Assembly: GCF_027497235.1 (NCBI RefSeq)
Contig: NZ_CP114902.1
Location: 4,614,001 to 4,678,000, forward strand
Source: Micromonospora sp. WMMD1128
GTDB lineage: Bacteria; Actinomycetota; Actinomycetes; Mycobacteriales; Micromonosporaceae
DNA length: 64,000 nt
Direction: 5' to 3'
Shown here: positions 43,187-52,569 of the stretch, piece after piece
How the letters are laid out: every line of letters begins with the position of its first letter
Numbering within the stretch: the stretch's first letter is position 1
Notes under the pieces: model-generated
What the model was told of the DNA's origin: nothing
What the model saw: the letters and a program-made list of their open reading frames with translations, nothing else
Databases searched by the model: none
Program-made: the position numbers and the translations under genes

Positions 43187-43876
43187 ATGCGGATCGCCAT
43201 CGCCGGCGCCGGCAACGTGGGCCGCTCGATCGCCCAGGAGCTGATCGACAACGGCCACCAGGTGATGCTGATCGAGCGGCAGCCCAAGATGCTGCGGCCC
43301 GACCGGGTGCCGACCGCCGACTGGGTGCTCGCCGACGCGTGCGAGCTGGCCAGCCTGGAGGAGGCCGACGTCGCCGGCTGCGACGTGGTGGTGGCGGCCA
43401 CCGGCGACGACAAGGTCAACCTGGTCGTCTCGCTGCTGGCCAAGACCGAGTTCGCGGTGCCCCGGGTGGTGGCCCGGGTCAACCGGGCGGAGAACGAGTG
43501 GCTCTTCACCGAGCAGTGGGGCGTGGACGTCGCGGTCAGCAAGCCACGGGTGATGGCGGCGCTCGTCGAGGAGGCGGTCACCGTCGGCGACCTGGTCCGG
43601 CTGATGACGTTCCGGCAGGGCGAGGCCAACCTGGTGGAGATCACCCTGCCACCGACCGCGCCGTACGTCGGGCAGCCGATCCACGCGGTGCCGATCCCCC
43701 GGGACGCGGCGCTGGTGGCGATCCTGCGCGGCAAGCGGGTGCTGGTGCCCACCCCGGACGACCCGATCGAGGCCGGCGACGAGTTGGTGTTCGTCTGCAC
43801 CGCCGAGGTGGAGGACGAGGTGCGCGCGGTGATCCTCGGCCCGGAGAGCACCGAACGGCAGCGCGGACGCGCCTGA
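43187..43876 (+). CDS. TrkA-family potassium regulatory protein (RCK), second
   Basis: The 229-residue protein has RCK_N (MRIAIAGAGNVGRSIAQEL, DDKVNLVVSLLAKTEF) and RCK_C (about 145-215; VEITLPPTAPYVGQPI and DELVFVCTAEVEDEV). It follows the first TrkA gene after 3 bases, so they are co-transcribed and probably form a heteromeric ring on a potassium transporter. It ends 13 bases from the convergent DUF3159 gene. Confidence 0.92.
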   Translation: MRIAIAGAGNVGRSIAQELIDNGHQVMLIERQPKMLRPDRVPTADWVLADACELASLEEADVAGCDVVVAATGDDKVNLVVSLLAKTEFAVPRVVARVNRAENEWLFTEQWGVDVAVSKPRVMAALVEEAVTVGDLVRLMTFRQGEANLVEITLPPTAPYVGQPIHAVPIPRDAALVAILRGKRVLVPTPDDPIEAGDELVFVCTAEVEDEVRAVILGPESTERQRGRA

Positions 43877-43889
43877 CGAACGGCGGGGC

Positions 43890-44576
43890 TCAGGCCCCCG
43901 GCAGCGGCGTGACGGTGGTGGTGCCCTCCCGGGTGACCCGGCGCACCACCCAGACCGTGATCAGCAGCAGCAGCGCGTACGGCGGGTAGCCCAGCGCGAG
44001 CCGGGCCACGCCGAGCGCGGTGTCCTGGTGGGCCAGGTAGAGCCCGGCCTGCACGCCGACCTTGGCCAGCCACACCACGCCCCAGAGCACGGTGAGCTGG
44101 GTGAACGTGCGCACCAGCTTCGGGTCGTCGCGCCACTCGGAGCGCCCCTTGGCCACCAGCACCGACCAGAGCCAGCCGACCAGCGGCTGCCGGAACGCCG
44201 CCGACAGCAGCAGCGCCAGCCCCAAGCCGATGCCCTGCACGATGCCCGGCAGGTAGAAGTCGCGGGCGTTACCGGTCTTCAGGGCGATGGCCGCGCCGAT
44301 GGCGATGCCGATCAACCCGTTGACCGCGTGCCGCACCGGCCGGCGCTGGATCAACCGCACCGCGGCGATCAGCAGCGTCACCGCGATGGCGGCGATCAGT
44401 GCGGGGCGCAGCTCGCCCACCATGTTGGCGATCACGAAGACCACCACCGGGATGCTCGACTCGACCAGCCCGCGCCAGCCGCCGAGCTGGTCGGCCATCT
44501 GCTCGGCGATGCTGGGCAGCCGCTCCTCGTCCTGCGGGTCGAGTCCCGACGGAGTGTGCTGCTGTCCGGTGGTCAC
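43890..44576 (-). CDS. DUF3159 membrane protein
   Basis: The 228-residue protein has a soluble N-terminus (about 1-35) and about six membrane helices with the family sequence LGGWRGLVESSIPVVVFVIA, followed by VNGLIGIAIGAAIALKTGNA and WRDDPKLVRTFTQLT. The function is unknown. Its GTG start overlaps the stop of the OB-fold gene by 4 bases, so the two are coupled, as in mycobacteria. No transporter signature is seen. Confidence 0.88.
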   Translation of the reverse strand: MTTGQQHTPSGLDPQDEERLPSIAEQMADQLGGWRGLVESSIPVVVFVIANMVGELRPALIAAIAVTLLIAAVRLIQRRPVRHAVNGLIGIAIGAAIALKTGNARDFYLPGIVQGIGLGLALLLSAAFRQPLVGWLWSVLVAKGRSEWRDDPKLVRTFTQLTVLWGVVWLAKVGVQAGLYLAHQDTALGVARLALGYPPYALLLLITVWVVRRVTREGTTTVTPLPGA

Positions 44577-44953
44577 TTCGGCGGCTCCAGCTCGTAGTGC
44601 GGGTTGTAGATCACCTTGCGGTCGTCCCGGACCGCCACCCGGCCGTGCGCGGTGAGGTGCCGGCCCGGCTCGACCCCGGCGATGTGCCGCCGGCCCAGCC
44701 ACACCAGCGTGACCACGTCGTTGCCGTCGTAGAGGTCGGCCTCAAGCGTGGGCAGGTTGGTGCGCGGCGTGTAAACCACCGTGCGCAGCCGCCCGGACAC
44801 CGAGACCACCTGACCCCGGCTGCACTGGTGGGTCGGGGTGCCGCCGGACTCGGCGCTCTCCCGGCGCAGCTCCTGCGCCTCGATCTCGGCCTCGCTCGCG
44901 GTGAGCCGTCGCAGGAGCCGCCGCAGCGACACCCGACCCTGGTCGGTCGTCAT
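44573..44953 (-). CDS. OB-fold nucleic-acid-binding protein
   Basis: The 126-residue protein has a basic helical N-terminus (SLRRLLRRLTASEAEIEAQ) and an OB fold from about residue 40 (GQVVSVSGRLRTVVYTP, LEADLYDGNDVVTLVWLG, GRHLTAHGRVAV). It resembles the RecG-like OB-fold proteins next to DUF3159 in actinobacteria. It probably binds single-stranded nucleic acid; the role is unknown. The ATG at 44953 is the first codon in a good context, as upstream in-frame sequence is Gly/Pro/Arg-rich filler. Confidence 0.87.
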   Translation of the reverse strand: MTTDQGRVSLRRLLRRLTASEAEIEAQELRRESAESGGTPTHQCSRGQVVSVSGRLRTVVYTPRTNLPTLEADLYDGNDVVTLVWLGRRHIAGVEPGRHLTAHGRVAVRDDRKVIYNPHYELEPPK

Positions 44954-45073
44954 GACCTCCGCGTCACCCTCTCCACCGGCGGGGGCTCCGCAGGGGGCGG
45001 AACCGTCCCGCCAGCGTACGCCGATCCGGCCCGCCGGCGGCACCGGCGGCCCGCCCCGGGGGTGGACGTGCGA

Positions 45074-45113
45074 CGGGCCCGGTCCGGCGGCGGAGGCCGA
45101 CGGACCGGGCCCG
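45074..45113 (-). terminator. Terminator of the dut-DUF3710 operon
   Basis: Perfect 13-bp arms CGGGCCCGGTCCG / CGGACCGGGCCCG (45074-45086, 45101-45113) with a 14-base loop lie 12 bases past the DUF3710 stop. Confidence 0.7.
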
Positions 45114-45125
45114 GCACGACGTGGC

Positions 45126-45746
45126 TCAGACCTCCTGCGCGCCGGCCTCCTGCTGCTCGGCGACCTCGCGGGGCAGCCGCAGCGGCAGCGGTTCGCGGAC
45201 CGGCTTGGCCTCCTGGCCCCGGTCCACCACCAGGCCGTCCAGGCAGGCCGCGAGCGGCCCGGAGGCGGCCGGGTCGGTGGCCGCCTGGCCCTGGAAGACG
45301 CCGCGCACCATCCAGCGCGGCCCGTCGATGCCGACGAAACGCAGGTCGGTCACCCCCTCCGGGGTACGCACCCGGGCGCGCAGCTCGGCGCCGCGCTCCC
45401 CCTCGACCTCCTGGGCCACCGCGCCGTCGTTCGCCAGCGACGTGCGGATCTCCTCGCGCACCTCGTCCCAGATGCCCTCGGAGCGGGGCGCGGCGAACAC
45501 GCCGAGCTGGAGCGCGTTCTGCCCGTGCACCAGCACCACCTGCTGGATCACGCCCTGCGGGTCGGCCTGCACCCGCACCTCCACGTCCGGCACCGCCGGG
45601 ATCTGGAGGCTGCCCAGGTCGAGCCGGGGCGCGTCGGGCGCCTCGCTGACGTCGTACGGGCCGCGGGCCGGCGCCGCCGGGGTCTCCTCGGCGTCGAGGA
45701 CCCCGTTGTCACGCGCCTCGTCGGCCCGCTTCCGAGAGAAGATCAC
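45126..45746 (-). CDS. DUF3710 family protein
   Basis: The 206-residue soluble protein has a charged N-terminus (IFSRKRADEARDNG), then the DUF3710 domain with APRLDLGSLQIPAVPDVEVRVQ, GVFAAPRSEGIWDEVREEI and FVGIDGPRWMVRGVFQG. The function is unknown; the family is restricted to actinobacteria and is usually next to dut. The GTG at 45746 has GGAGG 9 bases upstream. It starts 25 bases after dut on the same strand, so they form an operon. Confidence 0.88.
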   Translation of the reverse strand: MIFSRKRADEARDNGVLDAEETPAAPARGPYDVSEAPDAPRLDLGSLQIPAVPDVEVRVQADPQGVIQQVVLVHGQNALQLGVFAAPRSEGIWDEVREEIRTSLANDGAVAQEVEGERGAELRARVRTPEGVTDLRFVGIDGPRWMVRGVFQGQAATDPAASGPLAACLDGLVVDRGQEAKPVREPLPLRLPREVAEQQEAGAQEV

Positions 45747-45771
45747 TGCGCCCACCCTCCGCTGTTCGCAC

Positions 45772-46275
45772 TCACCCTGCCACCTCTTCGCTCTGCCCGC
45801 CGGCCGGAGCCGGAACCAGCCCGGCGTGCCCGCCGGTGGATCCGTGCCCGCCGGTCCCGCGTCGGGACGCGGGCAGCTCGGCCACCGGCGCGAACTCCGC
45901 CCGGGCGACCCGCTGGACCACGAGTTGCGCGATCCGGTCGCCCCGGCTGATCCGCGCCGGCGTGTCCCGATCATGGTTGATCAGGTTGACCAGGATCTCA
46001 CCCCGGTAGCCGGCGTCGACCGTACCGGGCGCGTTGAGCACCGTCACGCCGAGCCTGGCGGCCAGTCCCGACCGGGGGTGGACCAGCCCGACGTACCCCT
46101 GCGGCAACGCCACCGCCACCCCGGTGGGCACCAGGGCCCGGCCGCCGGGTGGCAGCTCCACGTCCGCGGCGGCCATCAGGTCCGCGCCGGCGTCGCCGGG
46201 ATGGGAGTACGCCGGCAGCGGCAACTCCGGGTCGAGCTGCCGTACGGGCACGGGCACCACATCTGTCACGGTCAT
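45772..46275 (-). CDS. dut: dUTP diphosphatase
   Basis: dUTPase hydrolyses dUTP to dUMP and pyrophosphate, keeping uracil out of DNA. The 167-residue protein shows all five trimeric-dUTPase motifs: AGADLMA (1), [10 protein letters not shown] (2), [14 protein letters not shown] (3), [10 protein letters not shown] (4) and the C-terminal [10 protein letters not shown] (5). The ATG at 46275 has GGAAGAGG directly upstream. It heads the dut-DUF3710 pair. Confidence 0.96.
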   Translation of the reverse strand: MTVTDVVPVPVRQLDPELPLPAYSHPGDAGADLMAAADVELPPGGRALVPTGVAVALPQGYVGLVHPRSGLAARLGVTVLNAPGTVDAGYRGEILVNLINHDRDTPARISRGDRIAQLVVQRVARAEFAPVAELPASRRGTGGHGSTGGHAGLVPAPAGGQSEEVAG

Positions 46276-46342
46276 CCTCTTCCGTCCGGTCCTCGCGGGG
46301 TGACCCTGCCATCCTGCCGGTTGACCGGTCGGCGGCGCGCCG

Positions 46343-46348
46343 TACCCT
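46343..46348 (+). promoter_or_regulatory. -10 box TACCCT for the DUF3093 gene (leaderless type)
   Basis: TACCCT, then 6 bases, then GTG at 46355. Confidence 0.55.
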
Positions 46349-46354
46349 CGCAGG

Positions 46355-46846
46355 GTGCGTCAGTCGTCGTCCCCGGCCGCCCCGACGGCCGCCCCCGCGC
46401 CCTACGCGGAGCGTCTCGGGCTGCCCTGGTGGGCCTGGCCCGCGGGGCTGGCCGTGGCCGGGTTGCTCGCCGCCGAGCTGTGGCTGGGCGCGACCGGCCT
46501 CCGGGCCTGGCTGCCGTTCCTGCTGCTGGTCCCCGGCACGGTGGCCGCCCTGTGGTGGTTGGGCCGGATCCCGGTCGCCGTACGCGACGGCGAGCTGCGG
46601 GTCGACGACGCCCACCTGCCGGTGCGGTACGTCGCGGACGCGGTGCCGCTGGACGCCGCCGGCCGGCGCGAGGTGCTCGGCGTCGGCGCCGACCCGCTCG
46701 CCTTCGTGGTGCAGCGCCCGTGGATCGGCGGCGCGGTCCAGGTGGTGCTCGACGACCCGGCGGATCCCACCCCGTTCTGGGTGGTCAGCACCCGACGCCC
46801 GACGGAGCTGGCCGCCGCGCTGCTGGCCGCCCGCGACGCGGCCTGA
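46355..46846 (+). CDS. DUF3093 membrane protein
   Basis: The 163-residue protein has two membrane helices (about 26-47 and 51-68) and a cytoplasmic C-terminal domain with [21 protein letters not shown] and a final [19 protein letters not shown] segment, the DUF3093 pattern. The function is unknown. It is divergent from dut in actinobacteria generally, as here. It starts at GTG 6 bases after TACCCT. Confidence 0.88.
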   Translation: MRQSSSPAAPTAAPAPYAERLGLPWWAWPAGLAVAGLLAAELWLGATGLRAWLPFLLLVPGTVAALWWLGRIPVAVRDGELRVDDAHLPVRYVADAVPLDAAGRREVLGVGADPLAFVVQRPWIGGAVQVVLDDPADPTPFWVVSTRRPTELAAALLAARDAA

Positions 46847-46877
46847 GCCCACCCCACCCACGGCCGACCTTGCCGGC

Positions 46878-46932
46878 GATCATGAAGTTAGCGCGTGGGA
46901 GAGCGCTCCCCGCCGCCGCCAAGTTCATGATC
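46878..46932. repeat. 55-bp inverted-repeat element, copy 2
   Basis: The outer arms are GATCATGAAGTTAGCG and, from the other end, GATCATGAACTTGGCG. It has the same 55-bp length as the copy at 8555-8609. It sits between the convergent DUF3093 and 46955-47764 genes. Confidence 0.85.
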
Positions 46933-46954
46933 ATCCCCTCGAAGGTGGGGGTGG

Positions 46955-47764
46955 TCAGGTCGGCTTGCCGGGGAGCCCTCGGGCGGCGTGCCGCAGGTCC
47001 TTGCGCAGATGCTCGCCGAGCGCCCGGGTGGCCCGCCGGTTGAGGTAACCGGCCACCGCGGCGCCGGTCAGGAACGGGCCGAGCGTGGTGAGGTTGCGGC
47101 CGAATCGACGCAACAGGCTGTCCCGCAACTCGCGGCGGGCGGCGGTGCCCAGCACGGCGCTCACCCCGACGCCGGGCATCATCGGGTTGATCCCCCGTTG
47201 GCCGGCCCAGGACTGCACGAGCGCCACGGTGCGCGCGGTCCCACCGGTGGGCAGCGGCATCCGGTGCAGTTCGTGCAGTTCACCGATCAGCTTCAGCTCG
47301 ATCGCCACCACGGCGACCGTCTCGGCGGCCAGCAGGACCGGCGCGGAGAGCAGGGTAGGCGTGACCGCCCATTCGACCGCCGCGACGCCGCCGCCGGCCG
47401 CGCCGATGCCGGCGGTGGCCCGGGACGCGTTGCGGACCAGTCGGTCGGCGAGCGCGTCGTCGTCCAGGCCGGGGAAGTGCCGCCGCAGCGTGGCGAGGTC
47501 ACGGATCGGCACGTGCGGCGCGACCTCGGCGACGGTGTCCGTCATCCAGCGCAGCGCCGCTCTGGGCTTGAACAGGTCGGTGAGGCCGCGAGCGCGGGCC
47601 TGGCCGACCAGCCGGACCAGCAGTTGCCGGCGGCGGGCCGGAGCGATGTCGTCGGCGGTCAGGGCGGCGACCGTGGCACCCAGTTCCGCGCCGGACGGTG
47701 CCGGTCCCGGCTCCGGGGCCGGCGTCCGGTCGGTCTCGTCGGCCCGCTCGCTGCGCTCGCTCAC
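46955..47764 (-). CDS. Conserved actinobacterial protein with hydrophobic central region
   Basis: The 269-residue protein has a charged, disordered N-terminus (SERSERADE), a helical basic region and hydrophobic segments (about 118-160; GIGAAGGGVAAVEWAVTPTL and LLAAETVAVVAIEL), with a Gly/Pro-rich stretch near GQRGINPMMPGVGVSAVLG and a second hydrophobic stretch. It resembles EcsC-like or other membrane-associated proteins, but I cannot assign a family with confidence. The GTG at 47764 has GGAGGAGGG upstream. Function unknown. Confidence 0.75.
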   Translation of the reverse strand: MSERSERADETDRTPAPEPGPAPSGAELGATVAALTADDIAPARRRQLLVRLVGQARARGLTDLFKPRAALRWMTDTVAEVAPHVPIRDLATLRRHFPGLDDDALADRLVRNASRATAGIGAAGGGVAAVEWAVTPTLLSAPVLLAAETVAVVAIELKLIGELHELHRMPLPTGGTARTVALVQSWAGQRGINPMMPGVGVSAVLGTAARRELRDSLLRRFGRNLTTLGPFLTGAAVAGYLNRRATRALGEHLRKDLRHAARGLPGKPT

Positions 47765-47893
47765 CCGTCCGCCCTCCTCCGCGCGGCGTGGCAGCCGCCC
47801 GTACGAGTCAAGCAGCTTCCCGCCACCGTCGCACGGCAGCTCGAACAGCGGCGGCCTCGTCGACGAGGCCGCCGCCGGTGTCCCGGCTCGGGA

Positions 47894-48190
47894 TCAGACG
47901 CACTCGCGGCAGATCAGGTCGCCGTTGCGCTCGACCGCCAGCTGGCTGCGGTGGTGGACCAGGAAGCAGCGGGCGCACCTGAACTCGTCCTGCTGCATCG
48001 GGAGCACCTTGACCGTGAGCTCTTCGTCGGCCAGGTCGGCGCCGGGCAGCTCGAAGCTCTCGGCCACTTCGGCCTCGTCGACGTCCACGGCGCCCGACTG
48101 TGAGTCGACCCGCCGGGCCTTGAGCTCTTCCAGGCTGTCCTCGCCGAGGTCGACCTCGTCGCGACGCGGGGCGTCGTAGTCGGTGGCCAT
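47894..48190 (-). CDS. DUF4193 zinc-ribbon protein
   Basis: The 98-residue protein begins MATDYDAPRRDEVDLGEDSL, an acidic segment typical of the family, and ends in a zinc ribbon with CARC and CREC pairs separated by about 20 residues. It is highly conserved in actinobacteria; the function is not known, though the ribbon suggests nucleic acid or protein binding. The ATG at 48190 has GGAGAG 8 bases upstream. Confidence 0.9.
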   Translation of the reverse strand: MATDYDAPRRDEVDLGEDSLEELKARRVDSQSGAVDVDEAEVAESFELPGADLADEELTVKVLPMQQDEFRCARCFLVHHRSQLAVERNGDLICRECV

Positions 48191-48612
48191 CGGTTTCACT
48201 CTCCAATATCGATATGGTCGCTGCCGGTTGTAACGCCGGACGACGCCGTTTCGGTTCCCCTGGCCGGCCACCATCTGTGTCGGGCACCCGACCCGACGAC
48301 CGTTGGGTCGGGTTCGCCGGAGCGGAACCCCCCGGCGAGCGCGGAACCTTACCCCCCCTTGGGCGAGGCATGTATACCGCCCTCGCGGGAGAGATGTACG
48401 CCCCAAAGCCCGAAGTTGTTCCCAATGTGACTCAGGCGACACGAAGATAGGGGTAGTCCTACCCGTTCCTCCGGTGGCGCGCCGGCATGTCGGACTGTTT
48501 CCACGCGGGAGCCGGACAAGGGTTAACCTCAGCGGCGTACTTCGACGGCCGACAGACGCGGCCCGACCGCGGCGGCCGCCGCCACCCAATCACTGTCCGG
48601 GGAGCGCCCAGG
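48191..48612. other. Long divergent intergenic region with two dyads
   Basis: About 420 bases separate the DUF4193 and LytR_C starts. Two structures stand out. One is a hairpin with 9-bp arms ACCCGACCC / GGGTCGGGT (48286-48294, 48305-48313). The other is a palindrome GGGTAG-TC-CTACCC (48451-48464). A TAACCT box at 48524-48529 may be the -10 for the LytR_C gene, leaving a leader of about 77 bases. Between them no open frame is convincing, so a small RNA or regulatory region is possible. Confidence 0.45.
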
Positions 48613-49143
48613 ATGAGTTTTGCGCGAGTGCGGGCACTCGTTGTCGTCGGACTGCTGGCGGTCATCGCCCTGGTCTTCGTGTTCATCGCCGTCCTCCGCG
48701 ACAGTCAGGGCGAGGCCGGCACCGCGGCCGGCTGCCCGGACGGCTGGCCGCTTGTCGACCTGCGGCTGCGCGAGCAGAAAGACGTGAAGATCAACGTCTA
48801 CAACGCCACCGACGAGGCCGGCCGGGCCAGTGGCGTCGCGGACGACTTCCGCAACCGAAAGTTCCAGGTCAAGAAGGTCGGCAACGAGAAGAAGGAGGTC
48901 GACGGCGTGGCGGTGCTGCGCTTCGGCCCGAAGGGTGTCGGCTCGGCCCACCTGCTGCGGGCCTACTTCCTCAACAACGCCGAGCGGGTGTTCCAGCCGG
49001 ACCGCAAGGACGACACCGTCGACGTGGTCCTCGGCAACGGCTTCCAGCAGCTGGCCACCACCACCGAGGTGAACCAGTCGCTCGGTGACCTGGGTGCTCC
49101 CGAGGCTCCGCCCGAGACGTGTCCGATGCCGGTCGAGAAGTGA
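48613..49143 (+). CDS. LytR C-terminal-domain membrane protein
   Basis: The 176-residue protein has one N-terminal membrane helix (about 8-28), a short external linker and a LytR_C domain (about 55-150) beginning VKINVYNATDEAGRASGVADDFRNRKF, the NxT/AxG..A..L..+GF pattern. Such domains accompany LytR-CpsA-Psr wall-assembly enzymes, but this protein lacks the catalytic domain, so it may be an accessory wall protein. The ATG at 48613 has no strong Shine-Dalgarno. The neighbours suhB and sigA match the mycobacterial order. Confidence 0.88.
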   Translation: MSFARVRALVVVGLLAVIALVFVFIAVLRDSQGEAGTAAGCPDGWPLVDLRLREQKDVKINVYNATDEAGRASGVADDFRNRKFQVKKVGNEKKEVDGVAVLRFGPKGVGSAHLLRAYFLNNAERVFQPDRKDDTVDVVLGNGFQQLATTTEVNQSLGDLGAPEAPPETCPMPVEK

Positions 49144-49173
49144 CCGCCGGGCCGGTCCGCCGGCCCCGATGAC

Positions 49174-49210
49174 GACGCGGCCCCCGGACGTTTCAGCCGG
49201 GGGCCGCGTC
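49174..49210. terminator. Bidirectional terminator between LytR_C and suhB genes
   Basis: Perfect 14-bp arms GACGCGGCCCCCGG / CCGGGGGCCGCGTC (49174-49187, 49197-49210) with a 9-base loop lie between two convergent stops. Confidence 0.8.
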
Positions 49211-49222
49211 GGCGCATACCGG

Positions 49223-50044
49223 TCAGGGGCCGCCGGAGGCGTCCAGGTCGGCGAGCCGGGTGTGCAGCGGCGCGTGCAGCGCCGGCGGCGCGGCGAGCAC
49301 CAGGTCCGGTCCGGCCGGCCGACCGGACAGGCCGGTCACCAGCAGTCCGGCCTCCCGGGCGACCAGCCCGCCCGCGGCGAGGTCCCAGGCGGCCAGCCCC
49401 TTCTCGAAGTAGGCGTCCACCCGTCCCTCGGCGGCCAGGCAGAGGTCGAGCGCCGCCGCGCCCATCCGGCGGATGTCCCGCACGTGCCCGATCAGCTCGG
49501 CGACCACCCGGGCCTGGTGCGACCGGCGACCGGCGTCGTACCCGAAACCGGTGGCGACGAGCGCCTGTCCCAGGTCGGTCTCGGCGGAGCAGCGCAACCG
49601 ACGGTCGTCCCGCCAGGCCCCGCCGCCGGCGGTCGCCGTCCACTCCTCGCCGGTGAACACGTTGCGCACCACGCCGGCGACGACCTCGCCGGCCACCTCG
49701 GCGGCGAGCGACACCGCGCAGTAGGGCAGGCCGTAGAGGTAGTTCACGGTGCCGTCGATCGGATCGACGATCCACCGCACCCCGTCCGGCGCGGCCGGGC
49801 CGGTCACCCCCGCGCCGTACTCCTCGCCGAGCACGGCGTCGCCGGGCCGCCGCTCCCGCAGCGCGTCGCGCACCTGCCGCTCCACCGCCCGGTCGGCGGC
49901 GGTGACCACGTCGGTCACCGTGCTCTTGGTCGCGGCCACCGAGACGCCCTCGGCGCGCATCCGGTGGGCGGTGGCGGCGGCGTCCCGGGCCACCTCGACG
50001 GCGATCGTGAGCAGTTCCCGCGGCGTGGGCGCCGAGGTGATCAT
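49223..50044 (-). CDS. suhB: Inositol monophosphatase family protein
   Basis: The 273-residue protein has the metal-dependent phosphatase signatures LGEEYG (Glu74/75), [15 protein letters not shown] (Asp94, Asp97) and the C-terminal [16 protein letters not shown] with the third aspartate. It hydrolyses inositol phosphates or related sugar phosphates; in actinobacteria one product is myo-inositol for phosphatidylinositol and mycothiol. It is divergent from sigA. In mycobacteria ppgK separates the two genes, but here it is absent. Confidence 0.93.
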   Translation of the reverse strand: MITSAPTPRELLTIAVEVARDAAATAHRMRAEGVSVAATKSTVTDVVTAADRAVERQVRDALRERRPGDAVLGEEYGAGVTGPAAPDGVRWIVDPIDGTVNYLYGLPYCAVSLAAEVAGEVVAGVVRNVFTGEEWTATAGGGAWRDDRRLRCSAETDLGQALVATGFGYDAGRRSHQARVVAELIGHVRDIRRMGAAALDLCLAAEGRVDAYFEKGLAAWDLAAGGLVAREAGLLVTGLSGRPAGPDLVLAAPPALHAPLHTRLADLDASGGP

Positions 50045-50183
50045 GTTTGTCCCCTTCCCGCGCGATCGGGTCCGCCCGGTCCGCGCGTGGTTATCATCCT
50101 TACAAAGTCCACATCTGCGCCGATTCGGCGGTCCCGGACCGGCGGTACGCCGTGCGGCGCGGGATGATCGCGGCAGACGGCGT

Positions 50184-50189
50184 TACAAT
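50184..50189 (+). promoter_or_regulatory. Candidate -10 box TACAAT of the sigA promoter
   Basis: TACAAT is near consensus and lies 141 bases before the sigA start codon, implying a leader of about 135 bases. A matching -35 is not obvious, so an activator or an alternative sigma factor may be needed. Confidence 0.45.
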
Positions 50190-50330
50190 TCACCCTGCCC
50201 ACGCGCCACGGACCGCCAGCGACCGGACGGACCGGGACACGGGGGTTCCTCAAAGACTCGCCCGGCACGGCCGTTCGTGCTGCGCCGGACGACCCGGCCG
50301 TGCTCGCTCTTCGCCTCCGGAAGGTCATTC

Positions 50331-51941
<1,611 letters not shown>

Positions 51942-52025
51942 CCGCGCACGTCAACCAGTCGTGTCGGTTTGATCACCAGCCGTAGAACACCGATAGTTGA
52001 TCCGTCGGTTGCCTGTTTGTGATCG

Positions 52026-52056
52026 TTGACGTGGCACCCTTGGTGCACGGCACACT
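52026..52056 (+). promoter_or_regulatory. Candidate promoter for the small zinc protein gene after sigA
   Basis: TTGACG (52026-52031) and CACACT (52051-52056) are separated by 19 bases; a GCACC-CTT-GGTGC mini-hairpin fills the spacer and could be an operator. The leader would be about 125 bases. Support is moderate. Confidence 0.35.
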
Positions 52057-52188
52057 GTCTTCCACGCCAGGTGTGACCTCGGTCCCCCGCGGGCACACAG
52101 GGAAGGCAGGGCCCGAGATGGGTGTTGCACGATAGGTGAGCAACGACCGACGAGTGTGTTCATCGGTGACGACCAGAGGAGGAAGGCG

Positions 52189-52422
52189 ATGACCCCGACC
52201 CTCACGCCGCCGCCCGAGACGGTGAGCCCCCCGGCCGCCGATGAACGGTGCGACCGCTGTAATGCTGCCGGCAAGCTCCGGATCACCCTGTCGGGTGGGA
52301 GTGAGCTGGTGTTCTGTGGGCACCACGCGAACAAGTACGCGGAGGATCTCGTGAAGATCACCGTGCGCTACGCGACGGACCCGGAGTTCAGCTGGCGGGG
52401 CGCCGATCTGATGGCGAACTGA
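52189..52422 (+). CDS. Small zinc-binding protein (DUF7455-like)
   Basis: The 77-residue protein has a Pro/Thr-rich N-terminus and a zinc-knuckle CDRC...VFCGHHANKYAEDL, a C2-C-H/H pattern, followed by a conserved helix. It is a familiar downstream neighbour of sigA in actinobacteria with no known function. The ATG at 52189 is strongly supported by GAGGAGGAAGG just upstream. Confidence 0.85.
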   Translation: MTPTLTPPPETVSPPAADERCDRCNAAGKLRITLSGGSELVFCGHHANKYAEDLVKITVRYATDPEFSWRGADLMAN

Positions 52423-52518
52423 GCCGACAAACAATCCGCAACGCGACATAACCGGCCGGAGGCACCCACCGCGGGTGCCTCCGGCCGGTTCGTCGTGCCC
52501 AGGGCGTGACAGGTGTGC

Positions 52519-52569
52519 GTTAAGCGGGGCCCCCGCCTCTACCGGAGGCGTTAAGCGGGGCCCCCGCCT
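52519..52569. repeat. Palindromic 20-bp unit repeat, copy 6
   Basis: Two identical forward units GTTAAGCGGGGCCCCCGCCT (52519-52538, 52550-52569) are separated by CTACCGGAGGC (11 bases). It lies between convergent stops; the helicase TAA (52569-52571) overlaps its last base. Confidence 0.9.
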
